Source: CBDCFL01 sp965216135 (GTDB taxonomy: Bacteria; Pseudomonadota; Alphaproteobacteria; Rhodobacterales; Rhodobacteraceae). Taken from it: a stretch of 64,000 nucleotides of DNA. The notes beneath the pieces are model-generated. The model was not told the DNA's origin and made no database searches. It saw only the letters and a list, made by a program, of their open reading frames with translations. The position numbers and the translations under genes were made by a program. Shown here piece by piece: positions 1-9,964 of the stretch. The stretch lies in the NCBI GenBank assembly GCA_965216135.1, contig CBDCFL010000023.1, positions 62,001 through 126,000 on the forward strand. Reading direction: 5' to 3'. Numbering within the stretch: the first letter of the stretch is position 1; the number at the start of each line of letters is the position of its first letter.

Positions 1-77
1 GCAATCATCCGGATTTTCGATGCTGCAAGCGTGCTGGCGCGCTCGAAGATCGCAGGTGAGTCGTCCTGTAATGCCAT
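1..77 (-). CDS. N-terminal end of an unidentified gene, runs off the window
   Basis: Twenty-five codons are visible, beginning MALQDDSPAI. The start codon overlaps the stop codon of the upstream enolase-superfamily gene by one base (TGATG arrangement), so the two were probably translated together as part of one operon. The visible residues are too few to name a family. The reading frame is open to the window edge. Confidence 0.5.
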   Translation of the reverse strand, partial: MALQDDSPAIFERASTLAASKIRMI

Positions 78-1225
78 CAAGTCGCTTCCAGGCCTCTTTG
101 TTTGTCGTAGGCCTCCGCGGCTCGACTAACGGCGTCTTCGTTCAACGTGAACCCAAGTCCCGGGCCGGACATCACCGGAATTCGCCCTGCCTTTGGTGTC
201 AGATCAGGCGCCTCAACGATGTCTTCCTCCAGAAGTTGCCACATGATCTGGTTGCCATCGTCCAGATTGGGAACCCCCGCCGCCGCCTGAATCGAGGCAC
301 AGGTTGTGATCCCGGTTTCCCAGACACCATGGATGCACACGTTGATGTCAAAAAGCTGGGCAATCGCTGCTACGCGACGGAACCCGTGTATTCCTCCGGT
401 TTCGTGCAGACCCACGGTCAGGAGGCTGATGGCGCCGCTGGCACACATTGCGTGTGTCTCCTCCGGAGTGAATACGGATTGATCGGCGGCGAGCGGTACA
501 GGACAGGATTGTTTCAACGCCTTCAACGCAACCACGCCCGCCACTGCCGACACCGGCTGTTCAACCATCTCCAAATCGAAGCGCGCGAGCTTGTTGATCA
601 ACACCTGGGCCTCCATGAGGTCCCAGGCCTCGTTCGGGTCGATCCGCAGCCGCTTGTCGCCGATTGCGTTCCGGACAGCTTCAACATTGGCCAGGTCTTT
701 ATTGTTGTCCCGCCCGGCTTTCAGATAAATCACTTCGTAGTGCTCTTGCGCCAACTGGCTCGCATGGATGGCAAGCTCGTCGGTGGTTTCGCCTTGGACG
801 AAGCCCATGAATCTTACGGTATCGTGGATCTTTCCCCCGAGAAGTGCATGAACAGGCAGGCCGACGCACTTGCCGAACGCGTCCCACAGCGCCAACTCCA
901 GGCCTGCGAACACCATATTGGCCACTCTGGGGTGCGATTGACTGACGCTGGAGTGCCCGAAGTTGCGCGCATAGACCTGTCTCATCAGGTCGGAGATTTC
1001 AAAGACAGACTGTCCCAGCAGGACCGACTTAGCTGTTTTCAAAAAAGCAATGACCGGATCTGTGGTTATCATCGTCGGGGCGGTTTCGCCAAAACCTGTG
1101 ATACCTGAATCCGTTTCGACTTCGACCAGAATTGTCGTTTGCCCGAAGTCCTTTCCCATGGCCCAAACGTAAGGCTTCTTAAATCTGCAAAAGAGGGGTT
1201 TGAGTCTGACATCGTTTATTTTCAT
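77..1225 (-). CDS. Mandelate racemase/muconate lactonizing enzyme family protein (enolase superfamily)
   Basis: The 382-residue product has the capping domain followed by the TIM barrel of the enolase superfamily. These enzymes abstract a proton next to a carboxylate to racemise, cycloisomerise or dehydrate sugar acids and related compounds. Barrel landmarks are the lysine in YLKAG (about residue 169, the second lysine of the usual KxK motif; the first is a tyrosine here), metal-ligand candidates in RIDPNEAWD, VEQP and AADQS, and a histidine in HGVWETG near residue 299. A methionine eight codons upstream is possible, but MKIND resembles family starts and has a nearby AGG. It lies downstream of the sugar transporter, kinase and aldolase genes in the same direction, separated by an IS21 element, so it probably belonged to that catabolic operon. 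The substrate cannot be told from sequence alone. Confidence 0.85.
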   Translation of the reverse strand: MKINDVRLKPLFCRFKKPYVWAMGKDFGQTTILVEVETDSGITGFGETAPTMITTDPVIAFLKTAKSVLLGQSVFEISDLMRQVYARNFGHSSVSQSHPRVANMVFAGLELALWDAFGKCVGLPVHALLGGKIHDTVRFMGFVQGETTDELAIHASQLAQEHYEVIYLKAGRDNNKDLANVEAVRNAIGDKRLRIDPNEAWDLMEAQVLINKLARFDLEMVEQPVSAVAGVVALKALKQSCPVPLAADQSVFTPEETHAMCASGAISLLTVGLHETGGIHGFRRVAAIAQLFDINVCIHGVWETGITTCASIQAAAGVPNLDDGNQIMWQLLEEDIVEAPDLTPKAGRIPVMSGPGLGFTLNEDAVSRAAEAYDKQRGLEAT

Positions 1226-1389
1226 GGCTTTACCTGCGGAAAATCTCATTTCTTATTGCCGTTAATCATCGGGTTACCGCATATGCATATTCCGGGATAT
1301 CCGCCCACCTATTCCGACAACATCCGCCCATTTGTACCGGGGTATCCGCCCAGCTTTGACGCGTTGCCGTGAGGCCTTGGTTTTTGATA

Positions 1390-2148
1390 TCAGTTTTCTG
1401 GCGTTTCGTCACGTAGTTGAGGGTCTTTCTTTCGGAAGGATTGTCCGTCGAGTTCGAGCCGGTAGGCGTTGTGCACCAGCCGGTCTAGGATGGCATCTGC
1501 GAAGGTGGGTTCACCAATAATTTCGTGCCAAGTATTAAGCGGGAGTTGACTTGTGATTAGGATGGAACCGTTGCCGTATCTGTCTTCGACGATCTCCATC
1601 AAGTCGCGCCTTTGGCTAGCGTTCAGACGGTCCGGCCCCCAGTCATCCAAGATCAGTAGCTGGGTTTTGGTCAGTGCCTTGAAGACACGCGGAAAGCGTC
1701 CGTCACCGTGGGCCAACTCCAACTCGTCAAACAATCGCGTGGTGCGTTTATAGAGGACGGTCACGCCGTCGCGGCACGCCGCTTGGGCCAACGCGCAGGC
1801 CAGCCAGGTTTTGCCGACACCGCAGGGGCCAGTGATCATCAAGTTGCGCTTGTCTTTGATCCATTTGCCGCTGAGCAGGCTTTGGAACAACGCCTTATCC
1901 AGCCCTCTTCGCGTTTTGTAATCCACATCCTCGGGCGCGGCCCCGATATGGCGCAATCGTGCTGTGCGCATGCGGCTCTCAAACCGTTTTGTCTCTCGAC
2001 TGATGGCTTCGCGATCAATTAGCAGGCCGAGCCATTCGGCGTGTGTCAGATCGGCGGAACCGTCCTGTGTTTGCAGTTCTGTGAAGGCCTCGGCCATGCC
2101 ATCGAGCTTCAGTGCTCGGAGGGTATCAAGGGTTGGGTGTGTCAACAT
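1390..2148 (-). CDS. istB: IstB-like ATP-binding transposition helper, IS21 copy 1
   Basis: The 252-aa product matches the IstB AAA+ helper ATPase that assists the IS21 transposase. Walker A is GPCGVGKT and Walker B is LLILDDWG. The start at MLTHPTL is chosen because AAAGGACAG lies just upstream and because it matches the start of the intact second copy at 33601-34359. The gene is intact although its partner istA is broken. Confidence 0.9.
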   Translation of the reverse strand: MLTHPTLDTLRALKLDGMAEAFTELQTQDGSADLTHAEWLGLLIDREAISRETKRFESRMRTARLRHIGAAPEDVDYKTRRGLDKALFQSLLSGKWIKDKRNLMITGPCGVGKTWLACALAQAACRDGVTVLYKRTTRLFDELELAHGDGRFPRVFKALTKTQLLILDDWGPDRLNASQRRDLMEIVEDRYGNGSILITSQLPLNTWHEIIGEPTFADAILDRLVHNAYRLELDGQSFRKKDPQLRDETPEN

Positions 2149-2681
2149 TTTCTGTCCTTTCTTCAATGGAAGTATCCGGCACCACGGATGTTGGGGTGTG
2201 TGATCGCGGGGCCGTCCGTGGTGGGTTTGCGGCGTTGGCGATCCAATCCATTCTTCAAAATGGAATGCAGGGATTGGTAGGTATAGCTGTTGATGTGAAG
2301 TGCACGCTCGCAGGCCGCATCGAGGCGCTCGGGTCCGAATGTTTTGGCAAGCCGCAAGACGCCCATGCAAGTTCGATATCCTTGCTCTGGATGTCGCCGC
2401 TTGCGCATGACCATCTCGACAAAGGTCTCGACGTTGGGCCCGACCCGGGCCGCCTGTGTGCGGATGCGTTCTGGTGTCCAGTCGGTACGGAAGCGGTGGT
2501 TTGCTGGCATGTGATCACGGATGGTGGAATGTTGCCGGTTGCCCGACGTCCGTTGATGCGCCGCAACACGCTGACCTTTATGATAAACTTCGACCGTGCG
2601 CGGTGTGACCCGGGCCCAAAGCTCTTGGCGCATAAGCTGATGGGGCACTGAGTAATAGTGGTGTCCTATATCGACATGGTA

Positions 2682-3846
2682 ATACCACCGAGCGGAATGC
2701 CTGACTCACGTTGGGGATTCCCAAGCGGTCCGATCTCTGACTCAATGTGGTGAACCAATGAGGTTCGCCATGGCAGCGCCTATCGACTTACGGAACGATT
2801 TTGACAGCGTCTCACTGCGGTGCCTCGCGAAGAGGACCAGGGACGCGACCCAGAGCCGTCGTCTGCTGGCGTTGGCCAAGGTCTACGATGGTGGCAGCAG
2901 GACGGATGCGTCGCGGATCGGCGGCGTCGGTCTGCAGATCATTCGCGACTGGGTGCTGCGCTTCAACGCCCGCGGACCGGACGGGCTGGTCGATGGGAAG
3001 TCACCGGGCGCACCCTCGAAGCTCAACGCCGATCACCGCCGCGCACTGGCGGAGGTTGTTGAGGCCGGCCCGGTCCTGGCGGTCGACGGCGTCGTGCGCT
3101 GGCGGCGCAAGGACCTGGCGCGGTGGCTCTTGGAGACGTTCGCCATCTCGCTCGACGAGACCACGGTCGGGCGCGAGTTGAAGGCGCTCGGCTTCGCCAA
3201 GATCTCGGCGCGGCCGCGCCACTACGCGCAAAACGAGCTGGCCGTCGAGGCTTTTAAAAAAAACTTCCCCGCCGAACTGGCGAAGATCCGGGCGAGGCTC
3301 CCGAAAGGCGTCGAGATAGAGCTGTGGTGGCAAGATGAAGCCCGCATCGGCCAGAAGAATAAGCTCACACGCCGATGGGCCAGACGTGGCACGCGCCCGC
3401 GGGTGCCCCGCGACCAGCGCACCGAATGGGCCTATATCTTCGGCGCGATCTGTCCCGCGAAGGGGAAAGGCGCCGGGCTGGTCATGCCCTGGTGCGACAC
3501 CGAGCCATGGCGGCGCACCTCATCGAGATCAGTGCCGCCGTCGATCCCGGCACCCATGCGGTGCTGATCGTCGATCAGGCCGGTTGGCACTTGACGCCCA
3601 AGCTGGCGATCCCCGACAACATCACCGTCCTGGCGCTGCCGCCACGATCGCCCGAGTTGAACCCGGTGGAGAATGTCTGGCAATTCATGCGCGACAACTG
3701 GTTGTCGAACCGGATCTTCAAATCCTACGAAGACATCGTCGCGCTGTGCTGCCAAGCCTGGAACAACCTCATCGACCAACCATGGAAGATCATGTCCCTC
3801 GGCATGCGCAAATGGGCGCATGGGTTCTGATCAATGACCGTTGGTA
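2682..3846 (+). mobile_element. IS630-family element type A, copy 1
   Basis: Terminal repeats start ATACCACCG on the left and end CGTTGGTA on the right, with a duplicated TA on both sides (2680-2681 and 3847-3848), the target used by the IS630/Tc1/mariner superfamily. It is inserted in istA. A second copy of the same element is at 55177-56342. Confidence 0.85.
2770..3830 (+). pseudogene. IS630-family transposase, type A, frameshifted
   Basis: The first part encodes the helix-turn-helix domain and the first catalytic block (WWQDEARIGQ); the second encodes DQAGWH and LNPVENVWQF, so all three DDE residues are still encoded. Comparison with the intact copy at 55193-56254 shows one missing C near 3503 (CDTEPW instead of CDTDAM), which puts the halves in different frames. 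TGAGG upstream supports the MAAPID start. Confidence 0.85.
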
Positions 3847-4395
3847 TAATCGAGACCGGCGCGGCACTTCTTCCATTCCGCATAGACGTAGGGTTCATGG
3901 GGCAGCGACTTCAGTGCAGGTTTGTCCAGCGTTTCAAACAAGGCCCTGCGGCTGGCACCCAGGTGCCGGGTGACCTTGTTGTTCAGTTGGTCGCGCAAGG
4001 GTCGGATCGCCGCGTTTAGCTCATCGAGACTGAAGAATGTCTGATTGCGCAGGCGTGCTAAAATCCAACGTTCGGCCAGCAGAACAGCACCTTCGACCTT
4101 GCTTTATCCTTGGGTTTGCGGGGCCGTGCGGGCACAATTGCAGTATCGTAATGCGCCGCCATATCCCCGTAAGTGCGGTTGATCGCCGGGTCATAAAAAC
4201 AGGCTTTGATGACGGCGGCTTTGAGATTATCCGGCACAACTTGCGCAGGTACGCCACCCAAGAACGCAAATGCTCGAACGTGACTGGATATCCAATCGGG
4301 AAGGCTCTGTGTCCAAGTGGCTTCAACATAGGTGTAGTTCGATGCGCCAAGTGCCGCGACAAAGATTTGGGCCGTGCGTATCTCGCCCGTCTTAG

Positions 4396-5856
4396 CAGCC
4401 CGTTGACGAAGTCGGCACTGGACGCAAGCGGCCTGGTCTGATTCTTTGATGTTCTGATTTGACCGGAGGATTCGCCGATGGCGATGGGACAGCAGAAGGA
4501 TCGTCAGGGGGACTTGATGGTGGGCTGGGCGGAGATGCCGCGCTCGCCGGGTCATGTGTTTTACGACCGCCTGCAGTCGGTGCTGATCGAGGGCGGCTTC
4601 GACGCCTTTGCCGAGGCGAGCTGCCGGCCCTATTACGCGGCCAGGATGGGCGCGCCCTCGGTGCCGCCCGGGCGCTATTTCCGCATGCACCTGGTGGGCT
4701 ACTTCGAGGGCATCGACTCAGAGCGCGGTCTGGAGTGGCGTTGCTCGGATTCCCTGTCGCTTCGGGAGTTCCTGCGGCTTGAGAACCGGGAGCGGGTGCC
4801 GGACCATTCCTGGCTGTCACGGACCCGCACGCGCCTGCCTCATGAAGTTCACACGGCGATCTTCGACTGGGTTCTGGCGCTGATTGCCGAAGCAGGTCTG
4901 GTCAAGGGCGATCGTATCGGGGTGGATGCCTCGACCATGGAGGCCAACGCGGCGCTGCGCAACATCGTGCGAAGGGACACGGGCGAGGGTTACCGGGGGA
5001 TGCTGGAGCGCTTGGCCCAGGAGAGCGGTATCGAGACGCCCACGGCCGAGGACCGGGCGCGTCTGGACCGCAAGCGCAAGGGCAAGAAGCTCTCGAACCA
5101 GGACTGGGTTTCCAGGAGCGACCCCGAGGCCAAGATCGCCAAGATGAAGGACGGCACGACCCATCTGGCCTACAAGCCTGAGCACGCGGTGGATCTGGAC
5201 ACCGGCGCGGTGGTGGCGGCCGAGCTGCACCCCGCCGACGAGGGCGACACGACGACGCTTCCCAAGACGCTGGCGGCGGCCCAGGAGAACCTTGCCAGCG
5301 TTGACGCGGCGCCGACGGCTGAGGACCCGGCCGAATGTGTGACCGACAAAGGCTATCACTCACGGGCGGTCTTGAAGGCCTTGGACAACGGCCCGTGGAA
5401 GACGCGGATCGCCGAGCCCAAGGCGAAGGGCTTCGCGCGCTGGCGCGGCGACGAGGCGGCGCGGCGGGCGGTCACCAACAACCGGACCCGGCTGTTATCG
5501 GGGGTGGCCAAAGAAGCCTTCAAGCTGCGCGCCGAGATCGTCGAGCGCTCCTTCGCCCACAACCTCGATCGCGGCGGCATGCGCCGGACCTGGCTTCGGG
5601 GCCGCGAGAACGTGCACAAGCGATACCTGCTTCACGTCGCCGGCCACAACCTCTCGTTGCTGATGCGCCAACTCATCGGTGCCGGCACCCCGCGCGAGGC
5701 CGTGGCGGGCGGATATGGCGGTATTTTCGTGCTGCTCACGCCCACCGGGGCCATGCTGGTCGCACTGGGGGTCTCGCAAAGCGGCCAGACGGTTTTCGCC
5801 GCCGCATTCCTCATCTGGGAGTGAGAGCCGGAAAAAGCCACTTAATCAACGGGCTG
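4396..5856 (+). mobile_element. IS1182-like element, copy 1
   Basis: A 1461-bp element with inverted ends CAGCCCGTTGA, flanked by the 4-bp duplication TTAG (4392-4395 and 5857-5860). It is inserted in istA of the surrounding IS21. Copies lie at 40707-42129 (truncated) and 61063-62523 (complete, same length). Confidence 0.85.
4478..5824 (+). CDS. IS1182-like DDE transposase
   Basis: The 448-aa product is a DDE transposase of the IS1182/IS5-like class. Candidate catalytic residues are the aspartate in RIGVDAS, the aspartate in VTDKGYHS and the glutamate in EIVERSFAH. GGAGG precedes the start codon at good spacing. The predicted protein is the same as that of the copy at 61095-62441, which suggests recent transposition. 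Confidence 0.9.
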   Translation: MAMGQQKDRQGDLMVGWAEMPRSPGHVFYDRLQSVLIEGGFDAFAEASCRPYYAARMGAPSVPPGRYFRMHLVGYFEGIDSERGLEWRCSDSLSLREFLRLENRERVPDHSWLSRTRTRLPHEVHTAIFDWVLALIAEAGLVKGDRIGVDASTMEANAALRNIVRRDTGEGYRGMLERLAQESGIETPTAEDRARLDRKRKGKKLSNQDWVSRSDPEAKIAKMKDGTTHLAYKPEHAVDLDTGAVVAAELHPADEGDTTTLPKTLAAAQENLASVDAAPTAEDPAECVTDKGYHSRAVLKALDNGPWKTRIAEPKAKGFARWRGDEAARRAVTNNRTRLLSGVAKEAFKLRAEIVERSFAHNLDRGGMRRTWLRGRENVHKRYLLHVAGHNLSLLMRQLIGAGTPREAVAGGYGGIFVLLTPTGAMLVALGVSQSGQTVFAAAFLIWE

Positions 5857-6512
5857 TTAGGGCAGGCAACATCTATGGTGTGGCCCGCATAATCAACAAA
5901 CAGGCGTTCACCAGCAGGGTGTCGCTGCCGCATCACTGGCGAGAGTTTGCCCTCCCAACGAGTATAGAGCTCGCAATACCGGCTGTAGCCATAGCCGTCT
6001 GTGTGAACCTCTCGATACTCCTGCCACAACAGCGAAAGCGTCACCCCTTTGCGCCGTAGCTCGGCGTGCACATAGGTCCAATCCGGCTGAGGGATCGGTT
6101 GAGAACTGTCCGCAGAACGCCGTGGGAAAAGCACATGTTCCAAATCGGCATCCGACAGCGCATCGGGCAACGGCCAGCTCAAACCAGCATCACGGGCGCG
6201 GCCTAAATACTCACGCAGGGTTGTGCGACCAATCGCCAAACTCAGCGCCATCTCGCGCGTCGACAAACCTTCAAAGGACAGGCGCAAAGCCTCTCGTATC
6301 TTCCGCATCGATAATCTCTTCATTGGGCTCTCTTCCGTTCAAAATGAACGGCAAAGTAGCCCGCTACAGATCACCTCGCAGCAGCGCATCAAGGGGTGGG
6401 CGGATGCCCCGGAATCCCCGGCGGATCAGATCGGTACGGGTGGGCGGATTAAATCGGAATCACCGGGCGGATGTGCCCGGAATGCGCAGGGCGGCACAAA
6501 AGCGCGACAGGT

Positions 6513-6536
6513 CCAAAAATCCTGTGGGATTTTTGG
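6513..6536 (-). terminator. Possible hairpin terminator after the ABC ATPase gene
   Basis: Two 10-bp arms, CCAAAAATCC and its exact complement, are separated by TGTG. The hairpin lies between the end of the ATPase gene and the end of IS21 copy 1. On the minus strand the T-run lies within the arm, not after it, so this is a weaker terminator candidate than the one at 59085. Confidence 0.4.
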
Positions 6537-6603
6537 TACCTTTACCCTGATGGACCCAACACTGTCGATCCGTGCGCCGCAGGTTTTCGATCACCGCGCG
6601 ACC

Positions 6604-7662
6604 TTAGGTCGACAGGCGAAGGCCTGAATGCGCATCGAAGACATGAGCATGCCTGACATCCACTGAAAGATGGACCTTTTCGCCTGCCTTGAGCAAGGTT
6701 CGCGTGGGCTGGATATATGTCACCTCGGTTTCGCCAATCCGCAAGATCACATGCGTCTCGGCCCCGGTAGGTTCCACGACAACCACCTGTGCGGGCACAC
6801 CATCGGACCCGATACGCACATGTTGCGGCCGGATGCCATAGAGTACCTCGGTTTCCCCGTCGGGCGACAGCATCTCCGGAAGCGGAAAGATTGCGCCGCC
6901 CGGCATCCGGAATTCGGAGGAAACGACTTCGCCCCTGAAGAAGTTCATCGATGGAGAGCCGATGAACCCGGCCACGAAATCGTTGGCGGGACGGTCATAA
7001 AGCTCGAGCGGTGTCCCGACCTGTTCGATCTTGCCGCTGCGCAGGAGCACGATGCGATCCGCCATCGTCATGGCCTCGATCTGATCGTGGGTTACATAGA
7101 CGGTGGTTGTACGCAGCCGGTGGTGGAGCGCTTTGATCTCTGCACGCATTGCCACGCGGAGCTTAGCATCCAGATTTGAAAGCGGTTCGTCGAAGAGGAA
7201 AACCTGCGGGTCGCGCACGATAGCCCTGCCCATCGCAACGCGTTGGCGCTGACCGCCCGACAACTGGCCCGGATGCCGGTCGAGAACCTGCTCCAGGCCA
7301 AGGATGCTGGCTGTTTCCGCGACACGCTGCGCAATATCGGCGGGGTCGACCTTTCGCAACTTCAGCGAAAATCCCATATTTCCCGTGACCGTCATATGCG
7401 GATAGAGCGCATAGTTCTGGAATACCATGGCGATATCCCTGTCCTTGGGGAGCAGGGTGTTCACAGTGCGCGAGCCAATCATGATGTCACCGCCGGTTAT
7501 GCTCTCGAGCCCAGCAATCATACGAAGGAGAGTTGACTTGCCGCAGCCCGATGGGCCGACCAGCGCGACGAACTCTCCATCCGCGATGTCCAGGTCGACA
7601 CTGTGGATAACATCGACGGCGCCGTAAGACTTCTTGATGGCGGATAGTGTGACCGAAGCCAT
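6604..7662 (-). CDS. Sugar ABC transporter ATP-binding protein (CUT1, UgpC/MsmK type)
   Basis: The 352-aa protein is the ATPase that would power import through the two permeases upstream in this operon. Walker A is GPSGCGKST (about residues 37-45), the Q-loop is FQNYALYPH, the signature is LSGGQRQRV, Walker B is FLFDEP, followed by SNLDA and the H-loop VTHDQIEAMT. The C-terminal third has the TOBE/OB-fold regulatory region with YGIRPQHV. It starts about 50 bp after the FGGY kinase gene and is the last gene before IS21 copy 1. It appears intact, but its binding protein and one permease are damaged. Confidence 0.93.
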   Translation of the reverse strand: MASVTLSAIKKSYGAVDVIHSVDLDIADGEFVALVGPSGCGKSTLLRMIAGLESITGGDIMIGSRTVNTLLPKDRDIAMVFQNYALYPHMTVTGNMGFSLKLRKVDPADIAQRVAETASILGLEQVLDRHPGQLSGGQRQRVAMGRAIVRDPQVFLFDEPLSNLDAKLRVAMRAEIKALHHRLRTTTVYVTHDQIEAMTMADRIVLLRSGKIEQVGTPLELYDRPANDFVAGFIGSPSMNFFRGEVVSSEFRMPGGAIFPLPEMLSPDGETEVLYGIRPQHVRIGSDGVPAQVVVVEPTGAETHVILRIGETEVTYIQPTRTLLKAGEKVHLSVDVRHAHVFDAHSGLRLST

Positions 7663-7709
7663 CTCTTACCTCTTGTTTGTTTGCGGGTACGAATTCCCAA
7701 GCAGTCCTT

Positions 7710-9215
7710 CTAGGTTGCTTTCGCCGTCCATCGCTGTGCTGCGCACGCAGCTTCGTTATCGCGAACCGTATCGCTGCCGTTCGCACGCAGCCGTGCATAG
7801 CGGGTTGATTGACGGTCGAGGCGGCCCGTGCCTTCGGTCGATGGAAGGCTTTCGGATACGACTGGATTGACGCGATCAACCTCTGGGCGCACGCCGTCAA
7901 TCGCTTGCCGTGCGAATATGGCGGTCCCCACACATCCGGCATCGAAAAACCGTCGACAAATCACCGGCAAGCCGAAAGCTTCTGCCTTCAACTGCATCCA
8001 ACGGCGGGACTGTGATGCGCCGCCCGCCACGGTTATCCCGGAAAATCCACTAAGTTCCACACCGCTGTTCACGACTGCATGACGGGTTTCCAACACGATC
8101 CCCTCCACCATCGCCGCGGCCAGGGATGCGCGCCCGTCAGCGTAGGAAAGGCCATATATCCTTGCCGTCTGGTTGCTGTCGTAGTCTGGCGCGCCGGTTA
8201 CGCCAAGCGTCGGCACAACCAGCAATCTCTCCGGCGGATCACTTTCGTCGATCAAGGCTCCTACGTCCTCGATACCCAGGATGCCGACCAGCCAGTTCAG
8301 CGCCCGACCTGCATTGAGGTTGGGGATGGAACGAACATAAAGGTTCTTGTCGACCTGACAGTGAGGCAGCTGGTCGACATCCGCCTTCGGGGATGAGCGC
8401 GGACGTTCGGTCGTCAGCATCGTGAAGCTGTCGACCGTGCCGGTGGACCACATCGGCATGGTGGCGCTCGCGCCCGAACCAATCGCGGCGCAAAATTGGT
8501 CGTGGCCGCCGCTCACGATGGAAACTCCCGCAGGGAGCGGCATGTCACCCTTGCGTGGAACGACCCCGAGCACGGTTCCCGGATCCGCGATATTGGGGAG
8601 ATTGCCCTCATCGATGCCGAGCAGTTCGAGGACACGAGGTGCCCATTCGCCCGACCGGTGATCCACCATCATCGATCGCGATGCCAGCGACCGCGCCGTC
8701 CTGGGTGTCCCGCCCAGAGAAGCAACCAGAAGATCCTCAATCGTCAGGAACTTGCCGATCTTTTTCCTGCCAAGGGTGGCGATATGGTGTCTGACGATGT
8801 TTGCCGACCAGATATCCCTCATCGGGAGGCCGGTCAGTTGGTGAAGCGAAGCAAGATCGAAGCGACTCTCCCACCAGGCCGCGGCCCCGCCCATACGCGC
8901 GTCGCCCGTCAGCATCGCTTTCGCCAGAGCCATACCTGCATGGTCTACGGGTACGAGAGCCTCTCCGAGGCAGGCAATGGAGATGGCAAGGATGGGCTTT
9001 TCGGACACCGCGCGGACCTCGACGCAGCATTGAGAAATTGCTGCGTGGGCCCGTGCGATGACTTTGGCGACCGATAGCTCAATTTCGCCCCGTTCACCGC
9101 GAATCTCGGAATATGCCCTTCGGGCCTGGGCCACGGGAACCCAGTTTTCGTCGAAGGCCGTCACCTTGACGGCCGACGAACCGACATCCACGCCTAGAAC
9201 TACGCCCTCATTCAT
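7710..9215 (-). CDS. FGGY-family carbohydrate kinase
   Basis: The 501-aa protein is an FGGY sugar kinase (xylulokinase/fuculokinase-like), which phosphorylates a ketose or polyol entering through the neighbouring transporter. The N-terminal phosphate-binding strand is GVDVGSSAVKV, the catalytic aspartate is D239 in SGGHDQFCAA, and the C-terminal ATP-binding block is ITVAGGASQSRRW. Its start overlaps the stop codon of the aldolase gene by 4 bp, implying coupled translation. A kinase followed by a class II aldolase is the usual order of reactions for deoxysugar and pentulose breakdown. The exact substrate is not determined. Confidence 0.9.
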   Translation of the reverse strand: MNEGVVLGVDVGSSAVKVTAFDENWVPVAQARRAYSEIRGERGEIELSVAKVIARAHAAISQCCVEVRAVSEKPILAISIACLGEALVPVDHAGMALAKAMLTGDARMGGAAAWWESRFDLASLHQLTGLPMRDIWSANIVRHHIATLGRKKIGKFLTIEDLLVASLGGTPRTARSLASRSMMVDHRSGEWAPRVLELLGIDEGNLPNIADPGTVLGVVPRKGDMPLPAGVSIVSGGHDQFCAAIGSGASATMPMWSTGTVDSFTMLTTERPRSSPKADVDQLPHCQVDKNLYVRSIPNLNAGRALNWLVGILGIEDVGALIDESDPPERLLVVPTLGVTGAPDYDSNQTARIYGLSYADGRASLAAAMVEGIVLETRHAVVNSGVELSGFSGITVAGGASQSRRWMQLKAEAFGLPVICRRFFDAGCVGTAIFARQAIDGVRPEVDRVNPVVSESLPSTEGTGRLDRQSTRYARLRANGSDTVRDNEAACAAQRWTAKAT

Positions 9216-9877
9216 CTGCCGGCGCTCGCCGTCTTGCCGTAGTCGACGCTGATGTAGGGGCGGGTCAGGAGGTCTTCAATATCCGCTCCGTTCTGGAGCG
9301 CGACCATCAGGAAGTAGGCGGCGTCGTTCACGACGAATGCGCGATGCGTTGCCTGGTCCAGGCTCCCTCCGCCGACGAAGAGCCCGTGGCCTCGTACCAT
9401 TACGGCTGGAAACGCATCCAGCATGCTCCCCAGTTTTTCCGCCAGACTTGGTGATGCACTTGCGATTTCAACCTCGAGAACCGGTATTTCGCCGGGAAGC
9501 GCGCCGTGCCCCTCGATCTGAAGCGGACGGATGACATCGACAAGGAAACTGACCGCGATCGCATCGCGCGGGTGGCAATGGACAACCGCCTCATGCTTCG
9601 TCGCCCGGTAGATACCCTCGTGAATGATGGCCTCGCGTGACAACAGGGTTCGATCGCCTGAACCGTCGATTGGAGCCTTGACGATATCGCGCGCTCCCAG
9701 ATTGTGGCACATCGTGCGGGTACATGTAATCCAGAGATCGTCGCCGTCGCGGACGCTGAGATTGCCGGAATGGCTATTGTTGAGATCGCCGACAAAGAGC
9801 GCCTCACCGTTGCGCTGAAAAGCACCGAGAAGATCCGCACTGCAGACCTCGTCCAAAATTTGACCCCAAGAACTCAT
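9212..9877 (-). CDS. Class II aldolase/adducin family protein
   Basis: The 221-aa protein resembles L-fuculose-phosphate aldolase and related zinc enzymes that split sugar phosphates. The phosphate-binding loop is SGNLSVR (about residues 37-43), acid/base and metal candidates are the glutamate in REAIIHEG, the histidine pair in VVHCHP (H100, H102) and the histidine of VRGHG (H164). It overlaps the kinase gene by 4 bp and follows the second permease gene after about 87 bp. The likely job is cleavage of the sugar phosphate made by the kinase, although related family members act as decarboxylases or epimerases. Confidence 0.87.
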   Translation of the reverse strand: MSSWGQILDEVCSADLLGAFQRNGEALFVGDLNNSHSGNLSVRDGDDLWITCTRTMCHNLGARDIVKAPIDGSGDRTLLSREAIIHEGIYRATKHEAVVHCHPRDAIAVSFLVDVIRPLQIEGHGALPGEIPVLEVEIASASPSLAEKLGSMLDAFPAVMVRGHGLFVGGGSLDQATHRAFVVNDAAYFLMVALQNGADIEDLLTRPYISVDYGKTASAGR

Positions 9878-9964
9878 GGATTTACTCCGTATGGATTGCG
9901 AATTGATGCTTGCGGACCTGATCGGAACGCAATGCCGGTGACAGTGATGAAGCCTCGTGGCGTC

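Larger units (their letters stand above)
2163..6323 (-). pseudogene. istA: IS21 transposase IstA, broken into three pieces
   Basis: The N-terminal piece (about 5861-6323), middle piece (about 3847-4395) and C-terminal piece (about 2163-2681) align in order with the intact 509-aa IstA at 32059-33588. An IS1182-like element sits between the first two and an IS630 element between the last two. The middle piece also lacks one A near 4105 (KPKDKARSK instead of KPKDKAKVE), which destroys the catalytic glutamate region. The N-terminal helix-turn-helix is still readable. It is dead as a transposase. Confidence 0.9.
1284..6488 (-). mobile_element. IS21-family element, copy 1, interrupted by two other ISs
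   Basis: Both ends carry the repeat clusters typical of IS21. The outermost bases are TGCATATTCCGG on the left and, inverted, TGCGCATTCCGG on the right, followed by several spaced ATCCGCCC blocks. Transposition genes istB and istA lie on the minus strand. An IS630 element and an IS1182-like element sit inside istA. It separates the ABC ATPase gene from the enolase-superfamily gene. No clear target duplication is visible at the outer ends. Confidence 0.85.

Noticed and set aside
6390..6490. CRISPR-like repeated blocks (also at 1284-1360, 29067-29163, 31882-31980 and 34390-34467)
   Set aside because: The blocks have uneven spacing and composition and coincide with IS21 ends; no cas gene is present.
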